Source: Chitinispirillales bacterium
Lineage (GTDB): Bacteria; Fibrobacterota; Chitinivibrionia; Chitinivibrionales; Chitinispirillaceae
Assembly (NCBI GenBank): GCA_031254445.1
Contig: JAIRUL010000074.1
Span: 1-7,101, forward strand
DNA: 7,101 nucleotides
Direction: 5' to 3'
The notes under the pieces are model-generated. The model did no database searches. It worked only from the letters and a program-made list of their open reading frames with translations, and was not told the origin of the DNA. The position numbers were made by a program, and so were the translations under genes. Shown in pieces: positions 1-6,360 of this stretch (the first letter of the stretch is position 1; every line of letters starts with the position of its first letter).

Positions 1-1442
1 ATGCTAATAGCATCGGCGTGGTCGCCTTTCTTTTCGTAGGCCCTGGCCTTGTCTATGATATTGTTGATGTTTGCCGGGTCGAGCGCGCCGGCGGCCTCGA
101 AAAATGCTATAGCCGAATCGATTTCGCCCTGCTTGAAGAGCATACGCCCGAGGCTTGCGTTGACTAAGGCGTTGCTTGGGGCGATTATGTACGCCGCCGA
201 GTAGGCTGTGCGGGCGAGGTCGGAGTCGCTGCGCGCCTCGTGTATGCGCCCCTGCGCTAACTGGCGCCAGACTGCGTTTTTGCCGTCGCTTAGGCGGCTG
301 ACGAGCGCGTTTGCGCGGTTCATGTCGCCGAGTTCGCAGTAAACTTCCGCGAGGCAGTAGAGCGCCTCGCCGTTCTTAGAACTCTTGGAGGCGATGGCTT
401 CCAAGAAGTCTTTCGCCTCCCTGTGCTTTCTGTCTAAGGAGAGCGTTTTCCCGAGCTTGAACGCGATCCGCTCGCTGTAGCCGGCGGTCTGCCACGCCGT
501 CAGGTAGTTGGCGCAGGCCTCCTTGAATTTAAAATCCGCCGCGAGAGCGTCGCCCAAAGACTCAATGACCAAAGCATCGGTGGGGGAATACCGATGGGCC
601 GCTCTGAGCGACTTCTCCGCAGCGGAAATATTGCCGTTGTACATATGTATAAGCCCCGCCATCCTGAGCGCCTGCGGGTTCCGGGGGGCAAACTTGAGAG
701 CTTCGCGAATATTGCCGGAGGAGACGGTGGCGCGCCCGCTAATGGCCGCCGCGTAGGCGTAGAATGCCATATAGACATAGTTTTCCGGCTCTATCAATAG
801 GGCTTCGTCGAACTTTCGAAACGCGGACTCAACGTCGTCTTTTTCAAGCATGAGTTTCGCGTACTCAAACTTAGCCGCGGCAAACCCGGGCTTTAGCTCC
901 ATAGTATTGATCAAGAACGCCTCGGCCTTTTGGTTTTGACCCTTGGACGCGTGGTACATGCCCAAATTGTACTGATTCTCCCAATTCCGTTTAGCGAGCG
1001 AGGCGGCTTTCACAAGGTGCAAGTAGCGCAGGCTGTCGTTCCCTTGGCTCTTGTAGATTTGCGCGAGCAGGCGGTGCGGCGCCTCGTCGGAGGGTATTAT
1101 GGAAGAGGCCTCGTTCAGTACCTGCGCTGCGTCTATTAGCTTGTTTTGGGAGATGTATATAGCGCCGAGCTCGAGGCGGATGTCGAAGCGCCGGGGCTCT
1201 TTTTCTGTCCAAATCTTTAGGACGGCGACGAGGCCGAGGTTATTTCTCGCATTGCGGTATTGGTTGGCTAAGGCCTTGAGTTCGTCTACCGAGTACTGCT
1301 TTTGGTCGAGCTTTAGTTCCGCGGATTGCGCGGCGTTTTTCCTGCCGTTGTCGTTTTTTGGGGCGGCGTTTAGCGATTGGGTGGTGAAAGCCAAGGTGAG
1401 CATTAACAGGATAAGCAGTCTTAGGAAATTTTGCTTTTTCAT
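1..1442 (-). CDS. Secreted tetratricopeptide-repeat (TPR) protein, C-terminus outside window
   Basis: This frame stays open from an ATG at 1442 to the left edge, giving 480 complete codons with no stop, so the gene is partial only because of the window. The start has a strong Shine-Dalgarno (GGGGGAGG, 5 bases upstream). Residues 1-26 form a signal peptide: basic MKK, a hydrophobic core at about 7-20, and a likely cleavage near Leu-Asn-Ala. The mature protein opens with a polar linker to about 45. From about 85 it is built of helical repeats of roughly 34 residues with TPR spacing. Clear units lie near 88-120, 155-187, 188-221, 256-289, 358-390, 391-424, 425-458 and 459 onward, several ending in a Pro-x-(Asn/Asp) turn. 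TPR domains are protein-interaction scaffolds. Export predicts a periplasmic or outer-membrane-associated assembly role, but partner and function cannot be read from sequence. It is transcribed divergently from the DUF1189-like gene. Confidence 0.88.
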   Translation of the reverse strand, partial: MKKQNFLRLLILLMLTLAFTTQSLNAAPKNDNGRKNAAQSAELKLDQKQYSVDELKALANQYRNARNNLGLVAVLKIWTEKEPRRFDIRLELGAIYISQNKLIDAAQVLNEASSIIPSDEAPHRLLAQIYKSQGNDSLRYLHLVKAASLAKRNWENQYNLGMYHASKGQNQKAEAFLINTMELKPGFAAAKFEYAKLMLEKDDVESAFRKFDEALLIEPENYVYMAFYAYAAAISGRATVSSGNIREALKFAPRNPQALRMAGLIHMYNGNISAAEKSLRAAHRYSPTDALVIESLGDALAADFKFKEACANYLTAWQTAGYSERIAFKLGKTLSLDRKHREAKDFLEAIASKSSKNGEALYCLAEVYCELGDMNRANALVSRLSDGKNAVWRQLAQGRIHEARSDSDLARTAYSAAYIIAPSNALVNASLGRMLFKQGEIDSAIAFFEAAGALDPANINNIIDKARAYEKKGDHADAIS

Positions 1443-1447
1443 GTTAT

Positions 1448-1455
1448 CCTCCCCC
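1448..1455 (-). promoter_or_regulatory. Strong ribosome binding site of the TPR gene
   Basis: Read on the minus strand this is GGGGGAGG followed by ATAAC and the ATG at 1442. It is the strongest purine-rich site in the window and fixes the TPR start, which also coincides with the beginning of the signal peptide. Confidence 0.75.
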
Positions 1456-1554
1456 TTCCCCTTTTTACTTTATTTTTAATCTTTTTTATTTCTTTATAGC
1501 TTGATCTTTTTTACAGCCTATTCTAATGAGATGTTAAATCGTCTTTCTAATTTA

Positions 1555-1583
1555 ATGGTAGACGTTATCGGCGTGAAAATCAA
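1555..1583 (-). promoter_or_regulatory. Candidate sigma70 promoter for the TPR gene
   Basis: On the minus strand TTGATT (1583-1578) is followed after exactly 17 bases by TACCAT (1560-1555). Each hexamer matches 4 of 6 consensus positions, and AT-rich DNA follows. A transcript would begin near 1548 and carry a leader of about 105 bases before the ATG at 1442. This is the best-spaced hexamer pair I found upstream of the gene, but chance matches are common in DNA this AT-rich. Confidence 0.4.
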
Positions 1584-1682
1584 GAGATAAACGGATATTT
1601 TTTTATTTTTGGGGATAAAATCTTGTAAGTTGTTGAAAAATAAGGGGGTAAAAAATCAAAATCTTTAAAAGAATTTGACTTT

Positions 1683-1711
1683 AAAGCTTTCGGCCTACGG
1701 CCTTAGGCTTT
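1683..1711. repeat. Imperfect inverted repeat (hairpin) in the divergent intergenic region
   Basis: The arms can pair as AAAGCTT with GGGCTTT-like bases (one G-T wobble), then a 2x2 mismatch, then GGCC with GGCC around a TAC loop. The heptamer GCTTTCG also occurs twice (1686-1692 and 1707-1713). No T tract follows on either strand, so it is not a standard terminator. It could be a leader structure or a regulator site; function is unknown. Confidence 0.4.
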
Positions 1712-1810
1712 CGCCCCGCCGCCAAAACATAAAAAAACTCCATTCACGCCTCGGCATTTCGTATCTTTAATATATTACTATTATTATTAAACAGATAAAC
1801 ATAAACATAC

Positions 1811-1819
1811 GGGGCGAGG
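1811..1819 (+). promoter_or_regulatory. Ribosome binding site supporting the TTG start at 1827
   Basis: GGGGCGAGG ends 7 bases before the TTG at 1827. The frame has no in-frame ATG near the N-terminus, and the encoded start (Met-Lys-Phe-Leu) leads directly into a typical DUF1189-like N-terminus. The motif therefore decides in favour of the uncommon TTG start. Confidence 0.6.
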
Positions 1820-1826
1820 CGCGCTT

Positions 1827-2672
1827 TTGAAATTTCTTTCGGATTTGCATCGGGCCATATTCGACCCCCTCTTCTCCCGTGAGGTTGCCGGGCAGTCTTG
1901 GGGGCGGGTTGCGCTGTTTATGGTCAAGCTGCTTGTTTTCGCCTCGCTCATTATGGGTTTTTCCAAGGCGTTCTACCTTGCGCATTCCGAGCGGGGGATC
2001 GCTGCGCTTGTGAACGCGCTCTTTGGCGGCATGGAGATTCGGGACGGGCGGCTCCTTGCCGGCGGGCGCGAGATGCCCTACGCTCCGCCGGGGGACGCGC
2101 TTGCGGCGCTCATGGACCGGTTTGTGGGGCAGCCGAATTTCTTCGGGCGGCTGCCGGAGAACTTCTTGGTCGTCGATACCCGCGACCCCCCTACCGCCCC
2201 GCCCGCCGGCACGGAAGCCGCGCCCGCTATAATATTGAAAGAGTCTTCCGTCAGGTTTGAAGACGTGCGCGTCGATATGCCCTACGAGGCGCTCATCGGC
2301 AAAAAGGACCTCGAATTCACAGCCTCGTCCGTTCAGGAGTACCTGAACAGCCGCAGAACCTTGGTCATAGCGCACTTCACGGTTATGAGCCTTTTTTTCG
2401 GCTTCTTCTCCATATTGATGAGCGCATTCTTCCTATCGGTAGCCGCGTACATTTTCAGCGCCGACCGCTCGCCGGGTTACCGGTATTTCCTGCGGATCGC
2501 CTGCTACTCGGTCACGCCCGTCATGCTCGGCGGCGCGCTCGTCTCCCTGACCGGCGTCAGCGCCGACTGGATGTGGCACGTCTTTATAGTGGTATCCACG
2601 ATAGTAATGTTCAGGGCGATGGCAAATAGGTCGCCCGACAAGCCCGCCGAAGAAAAAAGAGAGGCGCAGTGA
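1827..2672 (+). CDS. DUF1189-like integral membrane protein
   Basis: The product is 281 residues. A cytoplasmic amphipathic N-terminus (about 1-25) precedes one membrane helix at about 27-48. A soluble, probably extracytoplasmic domain spans about 50-178, including a Val-Val-Asp-Thr-Arg-Asp stretch at 115-120 and a Pro/Ala-rich loop at 121-134. Three helices follow at about 181-212, 220-242 and 247-265, then a charged hydrophilic tail. One helix, a loop domain and a C-terminal helical bundle, together with the Phe-x-Asp-Pro-like N-terminus and a Tyr-Arg-Tyr-Phe-Leu-Arg-Ile-Ala segment, resemble the DUF1189 family as I recall it. The biochemical role of that family is not established to my knowledge. 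The start is TTG with a good ribosome site. The stop codon overlaps the start of the next gene, so the two are probably translated together. Confidence 0.72.
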   Translation: MKFLSDLHRAIFDPLFSREVAGQSWGRVALFMVKLLVFASLIMGFSKAFYLAHSERGIAALVNALFGGMEIRDGRLLAGGREMPYAPPGDALAALMDRFVGQPNFFGRLPENFLVVDTRDPPTAPPAGTEAAPAIILKESSVRFEDVRVDMPYEALIGKKDLEFTASSVQEYLNSRRTLVIAHFTVMSLFFGFFSILMSAFFLSVAAYIFSADRSPGYRYFLRIACYSVTPVMLGGALVSLTGVSADWMWHVFIVVSTIVMFRAMANRSPDKPAEEKREAQ

Positions 2673-3562
2673 TGGATAAAGTGCTCAACGTCGAAAGAAA
2701 AAAGGGCGACCCGGAGCGCTTAGACGGGCACGTCACCGTCTACGCAAAAATCGACATCGATCCCGCCGAGTTCATTACGATGAAGCACCCCGTAGCCTCT
2801 ATGGTGCACGGCGGGCTCCTTGTGGTTCAAGGCAACTATAGGGAGCAAAGCAGCCTGCGCGACTTCCTCAAGTCGGAGATAGGCATATCGTTTGACGGCG
2901 AGGAGTTCGGCGAGGGCCTAAAAGAGATGATTGAAGGCATGGACGGCCTCGAAGCGGCGCTTGACCCGCAAAAGCTGCGCGAAAGGCTCGAAAACATGGG
3001 GGAACTCGAAGAGTTCATCCCCACGCCCGCCAAAGTCGTGTCGTTCCACTCGGAGCGGGAGATATTAGAGCAGCCCGGCGACGTATACTTCGCCGGCTAC
3101 TTCAAAAGGGTCGGCAACGCGGTCTTAGGCGTCAACGCCGTGCCGATAATATACCAAGCGCTCTTTCGGGAACAGCAGATGGAGTCGCTGCAAAGCGAGA
3201 TAGAGTCGCTCATCGCGCAAATAGAGTGGGACGAACCGGACAAGGCCACGGTCGCGACGCCCGGGGTAAACCCCGAAGAGCTGCTATTGAAAGAATACAT
3301 CCCCTCGATGCTCTACCAGCGGGTTGACCCGGCGGGCTTCGCCTCCGCGCAGAAGCAGTTTCGCGCGTTTATGAAAGGGTACCGCTTTGACGACGACGTT
3401 GACGCGATCCTATCGCTCATATCAAAAGACAGGGAGCCCGGGGCGGCGGAGTACAAACTGTTAGAACTCTACGCTAAGAAGATAGCGCTGGTGCAGGGGG
3501 AGGAGTTCGCGGAGGTCGAAGCGGTTAGGAAGGAGATTGAGCATATTAAGGGGTTGTTGTGA
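2672..3562 (+). CDS. Conserved-looking hypothetical protein, soluble, acidic
   Basis: I do not recognise this 296-residue protein. It has no signal peptide or membrane helix and is rich in Glu and Asp, so it should be cytoplasmic. Visible parts: a possible beta-strand region at about 18-57 (Gly-His-Val-Thr-Val-Tyr through Val-Val-Gln-Gly-Asn-Tyr), charged helical stretches at 60-120, a second strand-rich patch at 135-162, a helix at 165-186, a Pro-rich break at 189-202, and helices to the end. I chose the ATG at 2672, which shares its A with the upstream TGA (TGATG). The purine-rich GAGG at 2661-2664 lies 7 bases upstream. A GTG one codon earlier at 2669 is possible but only 4 bases from that site. 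The tight coupling suggests it works with, or is regulated alongside, the DUF1189-like membrane protein. Its stop is 28 bp from the end of the convergent phosphoesterase gene, with no obvious terminator between them. Confidence 0.8.
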   Translation: MDKVLNVERKKGDPERLDGHVTVYAKIDIDPAEFITMKHPVASMVHGGLLVVQGNYREQSSLRDFLKSEIGISFDGEEFGEGLKEMIEGMDGLEAALDPQKLRERLENMGELEEFIPTPAKVVSFHSEREILEQPGDVYFAGYFKRVGNAVLGVNAVPIIYQALFREQQMESLQSEIESLIAQIEWDEPDKATVATPGVNPEELLLKEYIPSMLYQRVDPAGFASAQKQFRAFMKGYRFDDDVDAILSLISKDREPGAAEYKLLELYAKKIALVQGEEFAEVEAVRKEIEHIKGLL

Positions 3563-3590
3563 AAATCTAGGCTTAACGCGGCCATAAACA

Positions 3591-4748
3591 TCAGCGCGTA
3601 GTAGACACGGATATGCTCGCTACCTCGCAAAACGTCCCCACCCTCATCGGCGGCCCCCATGTCCCGGCGCCGGAGGTTACTATTAGGATCGGGCTGCCTG
3701 CCTCTTTTTGGTAACGGCCGTAATCCGCCGCGTAGATGGCTTTTGTTATTAGGTTGGCGGGGAAGAGCTGGCCCCTATGGGTGTGGCCCGACAGCACCAA
3801 GTCGGCGCTTCCGTTTTGGTAGCTGTGGATGGATTTGGGGTTGTGGTCCATTACAATTATAGGCAGGCTTTTGTCTATCGACTCCATCATCCCCGATATG
3901 TCGCCGCGCCGCATCCCCCCGAAGCCGCCTATGGGCCTTCCGTCCAAGCGGCCTATTAACGCTATGCGCCCGTCAATCACAACGTAGTCGTCGTTCAGCA
4001 GATTTACGTTGCTTCTCTGCAATAGCGCGGTCATCTCGCCGAGCGTCTTTCCGCCGTCGTGGTTCCCTAAGCAGGCGTACACGCCGTGCGTTGCGCTTAT
4101 GCTCTTAAAGAGCAGGCTTACCCTCTCCGGGTCGCGTACGGCGGGGTAGGAGTCGTTGAATATGTCGCCGGCCATGCATACTAAGTCCGGTTTTTGCTCG
4201 TTTATCGCGGCGACGGTTTTCTCAAGGCGCTTCTCGGAGCCGGTTGCGCCGAGGTGCAGGTCGCTCACTAATTCGATTTTCATCCCGCCCGGCAGCGATT
4301 TGCCGCGCAGGCTCACATCGTAGGAGGTAATTCTTAAGTGGTTTGCGTTTATCGCGCCGTAGATAATGAGAGCGAGCGTTAGCGATATTGCAACTAACCC
4401 GGCGTATAGGCGGATGCCAGGCGGGATGGGGGAGGGGATTATTTTCCATAGGCGGCAGGCGGTTATTGCCGCGTCGGCGGCGATAAAAAACATAAGCGAG
4501 TAGATGAAGAACCCCGCCCAATAGGAACCGAGGCCGCGCATCGCGTCCTTGACGGCCGACGGCAGCGGTATGAGGCTTAAAAACAGCGACAACGCGATGA
4601 ACGCGTATACGCCCGCGAATACCGGCACATTGACACGCGGCAACGCCGCAGCCATGCACTGAAAGAGGCGCTTTGCTAAGTAAATGTTCACGCCGCCGTA
4701 GAGAAGCAGCGCGGCTAAGAAGAACCACGCCGCGTTCGTTGGCCTCAT
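3591..4748 (-). CDS. Membrane-anchored calcineurin-like metallophosphoesterase (YkuE/YaeI type)
   Basis: The product is 385 residues. Four hydrophobic helices at about 8-25, 42-62, 75-98 and 112-133 precede a complete calcineurin-like phosphoesterase domain. The dimetal site motifs are all present: Asp-x-His at 163-165, Gly-Asp at 194-195, Gly-Asn-His-Asp at 228-231, His302, and Gly-His-Thr-His at 321-324 followed by Arg-Gly-Gln-Leu-Phe-Pro. It should hydrolyse a phosphomonoester or phosphodiester using two metal ions; the substrate is unknown. The basic loops after helices 1 and 3 point to the cytoplasm, which places the catalytic domain outside the membrane. The ATG at 4748 overlaps the psd stop by 4 bases (ATGA), making it the third gene of the pssA operon. 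That context favours a lipid or envelope substrate. An LpxG-like role on a UDP-sugar lipid is an alternative, although it would require a cytoplasmic active site. Confidence 0.9.
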   Translation of the reverse strand: MRPTNAAWFFLAALLLYGGVNIYLAKRLFQCMAAALPRVNVPVFAGVYAFIALSLFLSLIPLPSAVKDAMRGLGSYWAGFFIYSLMFFIAADAAITACRLWKIIPSPIPPGIRLYAGLVAISLTLALIIYGAINANHLRITSYDVSLRGKSLPGGMKIELVSDLHLGATGSEKRLEKTVAAINEQKPDLVCMAGDIFNDSYPAVRDPERVSLLFKSISATHGVYACLGNHDGGKTLGEMTALLQRSNVNLLNDDYVVIDGRIALIGRLDGRPIGGFGGMRRGDISGMMESIDKSLPIIVMDHNPKSIHSYQNGSADLVLSGHTHRGQLFPANLITKAIYAADYGRYQKEAGSPILIVTSGAGTWGPPMRVGTFCEVASISVSTTR

Positions 4749-5626
4749 CTAAGCCATCGCCTTCTGCGGAGCGACTTCTCGCCGATTTTGTAGCCCATCC
4801 TCACGACCGTCTCCTTGCCGTTGCTAGTGTTTTCATAGATAATCTCGTCAATCTCCACCGTACCTTTTTGGAATAGCATGACGATTGTCGACCCGCCGAA
4901 CTCAAACATCCCCTTTTCGCCCCCGCGCTTAAACGTGTCTCCCGCCGGAAGGTTTTTTATGCGGCCGACGAACAGCGCGCCGACCTCCATCTGCACAGCC
5001 TTGCCGAAGTTCTTCGTTTGCATAACCACGTACTCCCGCGTGTTGCGCGCGTATATATTGTAGCGCTTGCAAGCTATGGGGCGGACGGTGTGCAGCACAC
5101 CCTTGATTCTCTTGCGCGAAATTATTTCTCCGTTGTCAATGAACGCGTATCTGTGGTAATCGTCGGGCGTCAGCCTGAAAATCAGGCACACGCCGTCGGT
5201 GAATTCCTCGGCGAGCGCCCTGTCTTGGAGCAGGTCGCGCAGGTCGTACATGGAGTTCTTAATGTAAAAGACGCTGCCGCCGGTGACGCGGTACGCGGTC
5301 AGCTTGCCGTCGCAGGGCGCGGGCAGATCGCTGAGGACATTGGAGAAAGGCCGCCGCCCCTCTTTGATTTTCCGCGTGAAAAAGCTGTTGAAGGAGGGGT
5401 AATTAGCCTTATCGTAGTCGCCCATCTTGATGCCGTTGCGCCGCGCAAACCGGCGGATGAAGAAGCGCGAAGCGCGGCTTTTCATCATCGCCCCGACGGC
5501 CTTGGAGACCGGCCTCGACACAAAGATCCGCAAAAGCGCCCTGCCTACGGCGGTATTGTACAAAAAAGAGATAAACAGGTTATCCCTGCGGGATATATCG
5601 ACGGTTTCGCAGTCTCGGATGTTCAT
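4745..5626 (-). CDS. psd: Phosphatidylserine decarboxylase proenzyme
   Basis: This enzyme decarboxylates phosphatidylserine to phosphatidylethanolamine at the membrane. The product is 293 residues from the ATG at 5626, a normal length for the bacterial proenzyme. Family signs in order: Tyr-Pro-Ser-Phe-Asn-Ser-Phe-Phe-Thr-Arg at 76-85; Pro-Cys-Asp-Gly at 104-107 with the triad Asp106; Tyr-His-Arg-Tyr-Ala-Phe at 157-162; Val-Leu-His-Thr-Val at 177-181; Met-Glu-Val-Gly-Ala-Leu at 213-218; and Gly-Gly-Ser-Thr at 244-247. In the family the chain cleaves itself before the serine (here Ser246), which becomes the pyruvoyl group, leaving an alpha chain of about 48 residues. The second histidine of the usual YHRxH motif is replaced by Ala161. 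The start overlaps the pssA stop (ATGA) and lacks a strong ribosome site, so translational coupling is likely. The frame is open 59 codons further upstream, but that stretch lies inside pssA and does not resemble the family. Confidence 0.95.
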   Translation of the reverse strand: MNIRDCETVDISRRDNLFISFLYNTAVGRALLRIFVSRPVSKAVGAMMKSRASRFFIRRFARRNGIKMGDYDKANYPSFNSFFTRKIKEGRRPFSNVLSDLPAPCDGKLTAYRVTGGSVFYIKNSMYDLRDLLQDRALAEEFTDGVCLIFRLTPDDYHRYAFIDNGEIISRKRIKGVLHTVRPIACKRYNIYARNTREYVVMQTKNFGKAVQMEVGALFVGRIKNLPAGDTFKRGGEKGMFEFGGSTIVMLFQKGTVEIDEIIYENTSNGKETVVRMGYKIGEKSLRRRRWLR

Positions 5627-6282
5627 ACGTTCGCAAAGCTTAGCAAGAGGATATAAACGATGACAGGCAGCCCTATCACGCAGAGGATGATTTGCGTGCG
5701 CGGGCGGGGCTTTGGCACTTGAATCTTGAGCACGAACGCGGCGGCCAAGAAGAGGAGCAGTATGTTGTAGATGCCGAACATCGACGCGTTGCATATATGG
5801 CATATCGCGTAGGTAAACGGGATGATGATGGCCACGCTCGTTACCGGCAGCCCTTGGTAGTGCGTACGCCGCTGGTTTTGCCCGAGGAGCTCCGACTCGA
5901 TCACGTTGTAGTAGGCGAGCCTTATGAGCGCCGCCATGAGGTATATCGGGAGGATCGCCGTGTCGAACCAGCCCAGCGAGATGAGCTTATTGGCCAATTC
6001 GTAGCGCTCCCCGTACCCGATGGCCGCCGGAAGCACCCCGAAGCTGATTATGTCCGCCAGCGAGTCTATCTGTATGCCGTAGTTTTTCTCGCGCATATTG
6101 CGCTTCTTGAGGCTCGCGATGCGCCCGTCGAACATGTCGCACACGCCGGAAATCATAAGGCAGATGAGCGCGTAACGGATGTTCTCCATCAGCGCGAAGT
6201 GGATACCCAATATCGCGACGATGACGCTTAGGTACGTCAGCGCCACCCAAAAACCATAATACCCGACAACCGGTTTCGGCAT
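5623..6282 (-). CDS. pssA: CDP-diacylglycerol--serine O-phosphatidyltransferase
   Basis: This membrane enzyme transfers phosphatidyl from CDP-diacylglycerol to L-serine, giving phosphatidylserine for the next gene, psd. The product is 219 residues with about six hydrophobic helices. The CDP-alcohol phosphatidyltransferase signature is present: Asp49, Asp52-Gly53, Ala56, then Gly69, Asp73 and Asp77, which hold the catalytic metal. Two deviations stand out. The Arg normally after Ala56 is Ser57, and 11 residues rather than the canonical 8 separate it from Gly69. A Gly-Leu-Pro-Val-Thr-Ser motif follows at 144-149. I chose the ATG at 6282. The frame extends to a GTG at 6357, but those extra codons run through a hairpin with a T tract and begin about where the predicted transcript starts. 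No strong ribosome site precedes 6282 (AGGAA lies 15 bases away), so the start is not certain. The gene leads a three-gene operon. Confidence 0.92.
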   Translation of the reverse strand: MPKPVVGYYGFWVALTYLSVIVAILGIHFALMENIRYALICLMISGVCDMFDGRIASLKKRNMREKNYGIQIDSLADIISFGVLPAAIGYGERYELANKLISLGWFDTAILPIYLMAALIRLAYYNVIESELLGQNQRRTHYQGLPVTSVAIIIPFTYAICHICNASMFGIYNILLLFLAAAFVLKIQVPKPRPRTQIILCVIGLPVIVYILLLSFANV

Positions 6283-6314
6283 CACTTTGCTACGGCGTTC
6301 CTGCTGATAGTTAT

Positions 6315-6344
6315 AAAAAGAAAGCCCGCCGCCAAAGCGCAGGC
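6315..6344 (-). terminator. Rho-independent terminator or attenuator in the pssA leader
   Basis: On the minus strand GCCTGC pairs with GCGGGC (one G-T pair). The stem can extend by an inner GC/GC pair around a TTTG loop if one G is bulged. The tract TTTCTTTTT follows directly. This is the standard shape of an intrinsic terminator. It lies 49 bases after the DUF58 stop codon but also downstream of the candidate pssA promoter and upstream of the pssA ATG. It could end the DUF58 transcript, attenuate pssA, or do both. Confidence 0.6.
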
Positions 6345-6360
6345 AAGCCCCCGTCACAAT

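Larger units (their letters stand above)
1443..1826. other. AT-rich divergent intergenic region, 384 bp
   Basis: This is the only long non-coding stretch. It separates the divergent TPR and DUF1189-like genes and is much more AT-rich than the flanking coding DNA, with T runs at about 1599-1609 and A-rich stretches at about 1635-1670. Inside it are the candidate TPR promoter, an imperfect hairpin at 1683-1711, a short GC-rich patch at 1712-1723, and a tandem ATAAAC pair at 1795-1806. No convincing small gene is present on either strand. TATTAT and TAATAT boxes at 1769-1787 could serve as a -10 element for the plus-strand gene, but none has a recognisable -35 element at 16-18 bases. How that operon starts is therefore undetermined. 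Confidence 0.7.

Noticed and set aside
500..800. Small open frames on both strands at about 500-800
   Set aside because: They overlap the continuous TPR frame on the minus strand, which has repeat structure throughout; they are shadows.
1683..1711. Hairpin considered as a rho-independent terminator
   Set aside because: No T tract follows on either strand, and no gene ends nearby, since both neighbouring genes start from this region.
1769..1787. TATTAT/TAATAT boxes as promoter of the DUF1189-like operon
   Set aside because: No recognisable -35 element lies at 16-18 bases from any of them, and such boxes are expected by chance in DNA this AT-rich.
1767..2375. 202-residue open frame on the minus strand opposite the DUF1189-like gene
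   Set aside because: The product is low in hydrophobic pattern, rich in Arg/Gly/Pro and matches no family, while the plus frame gives a convincing four-helix membrane protein with a ribosome site. It is a shadow frame of GC-rich coding DNA.
3563..3590. Bidirectional terminator expected between convergent genes
   Set aside because: The 28-bp gap shows no stable inverted repeat or T tract; termination must occur inside the opposing genes or by another mechanism.
5018..5656. 212-residue open frame on the plus strand within psd
   Set aside because: It is antisense to psd, whose Gly-Gly-Ser-Thr and other motifs lie in the minus frame; no independent support.
5627..5803. 59-codon upstream extension of psd
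   Set aside because: It lies wholly inside pssA, has a His/Arg-rich sequence unlike any Psd N-terminus, and the ATG at 5626 forms the same ATGA junction seen between psd and the phosphoesterase.
5692..6231. 179-residue open frame on the plus strand within pssA
   Set aside because: It is antisense to the clear PssA motif, with an Arg/Glu/His-rich composition typical of a complementary frame.
6283..6357. 25-codon upstream extension of pssA from a GTG at 6357
   Set aside because: It crosses the hairpin and T tract, starts about where the predicted transcript begins and lacks a ribosome site. It cannot be fully excluded if a more distant promoter is used.
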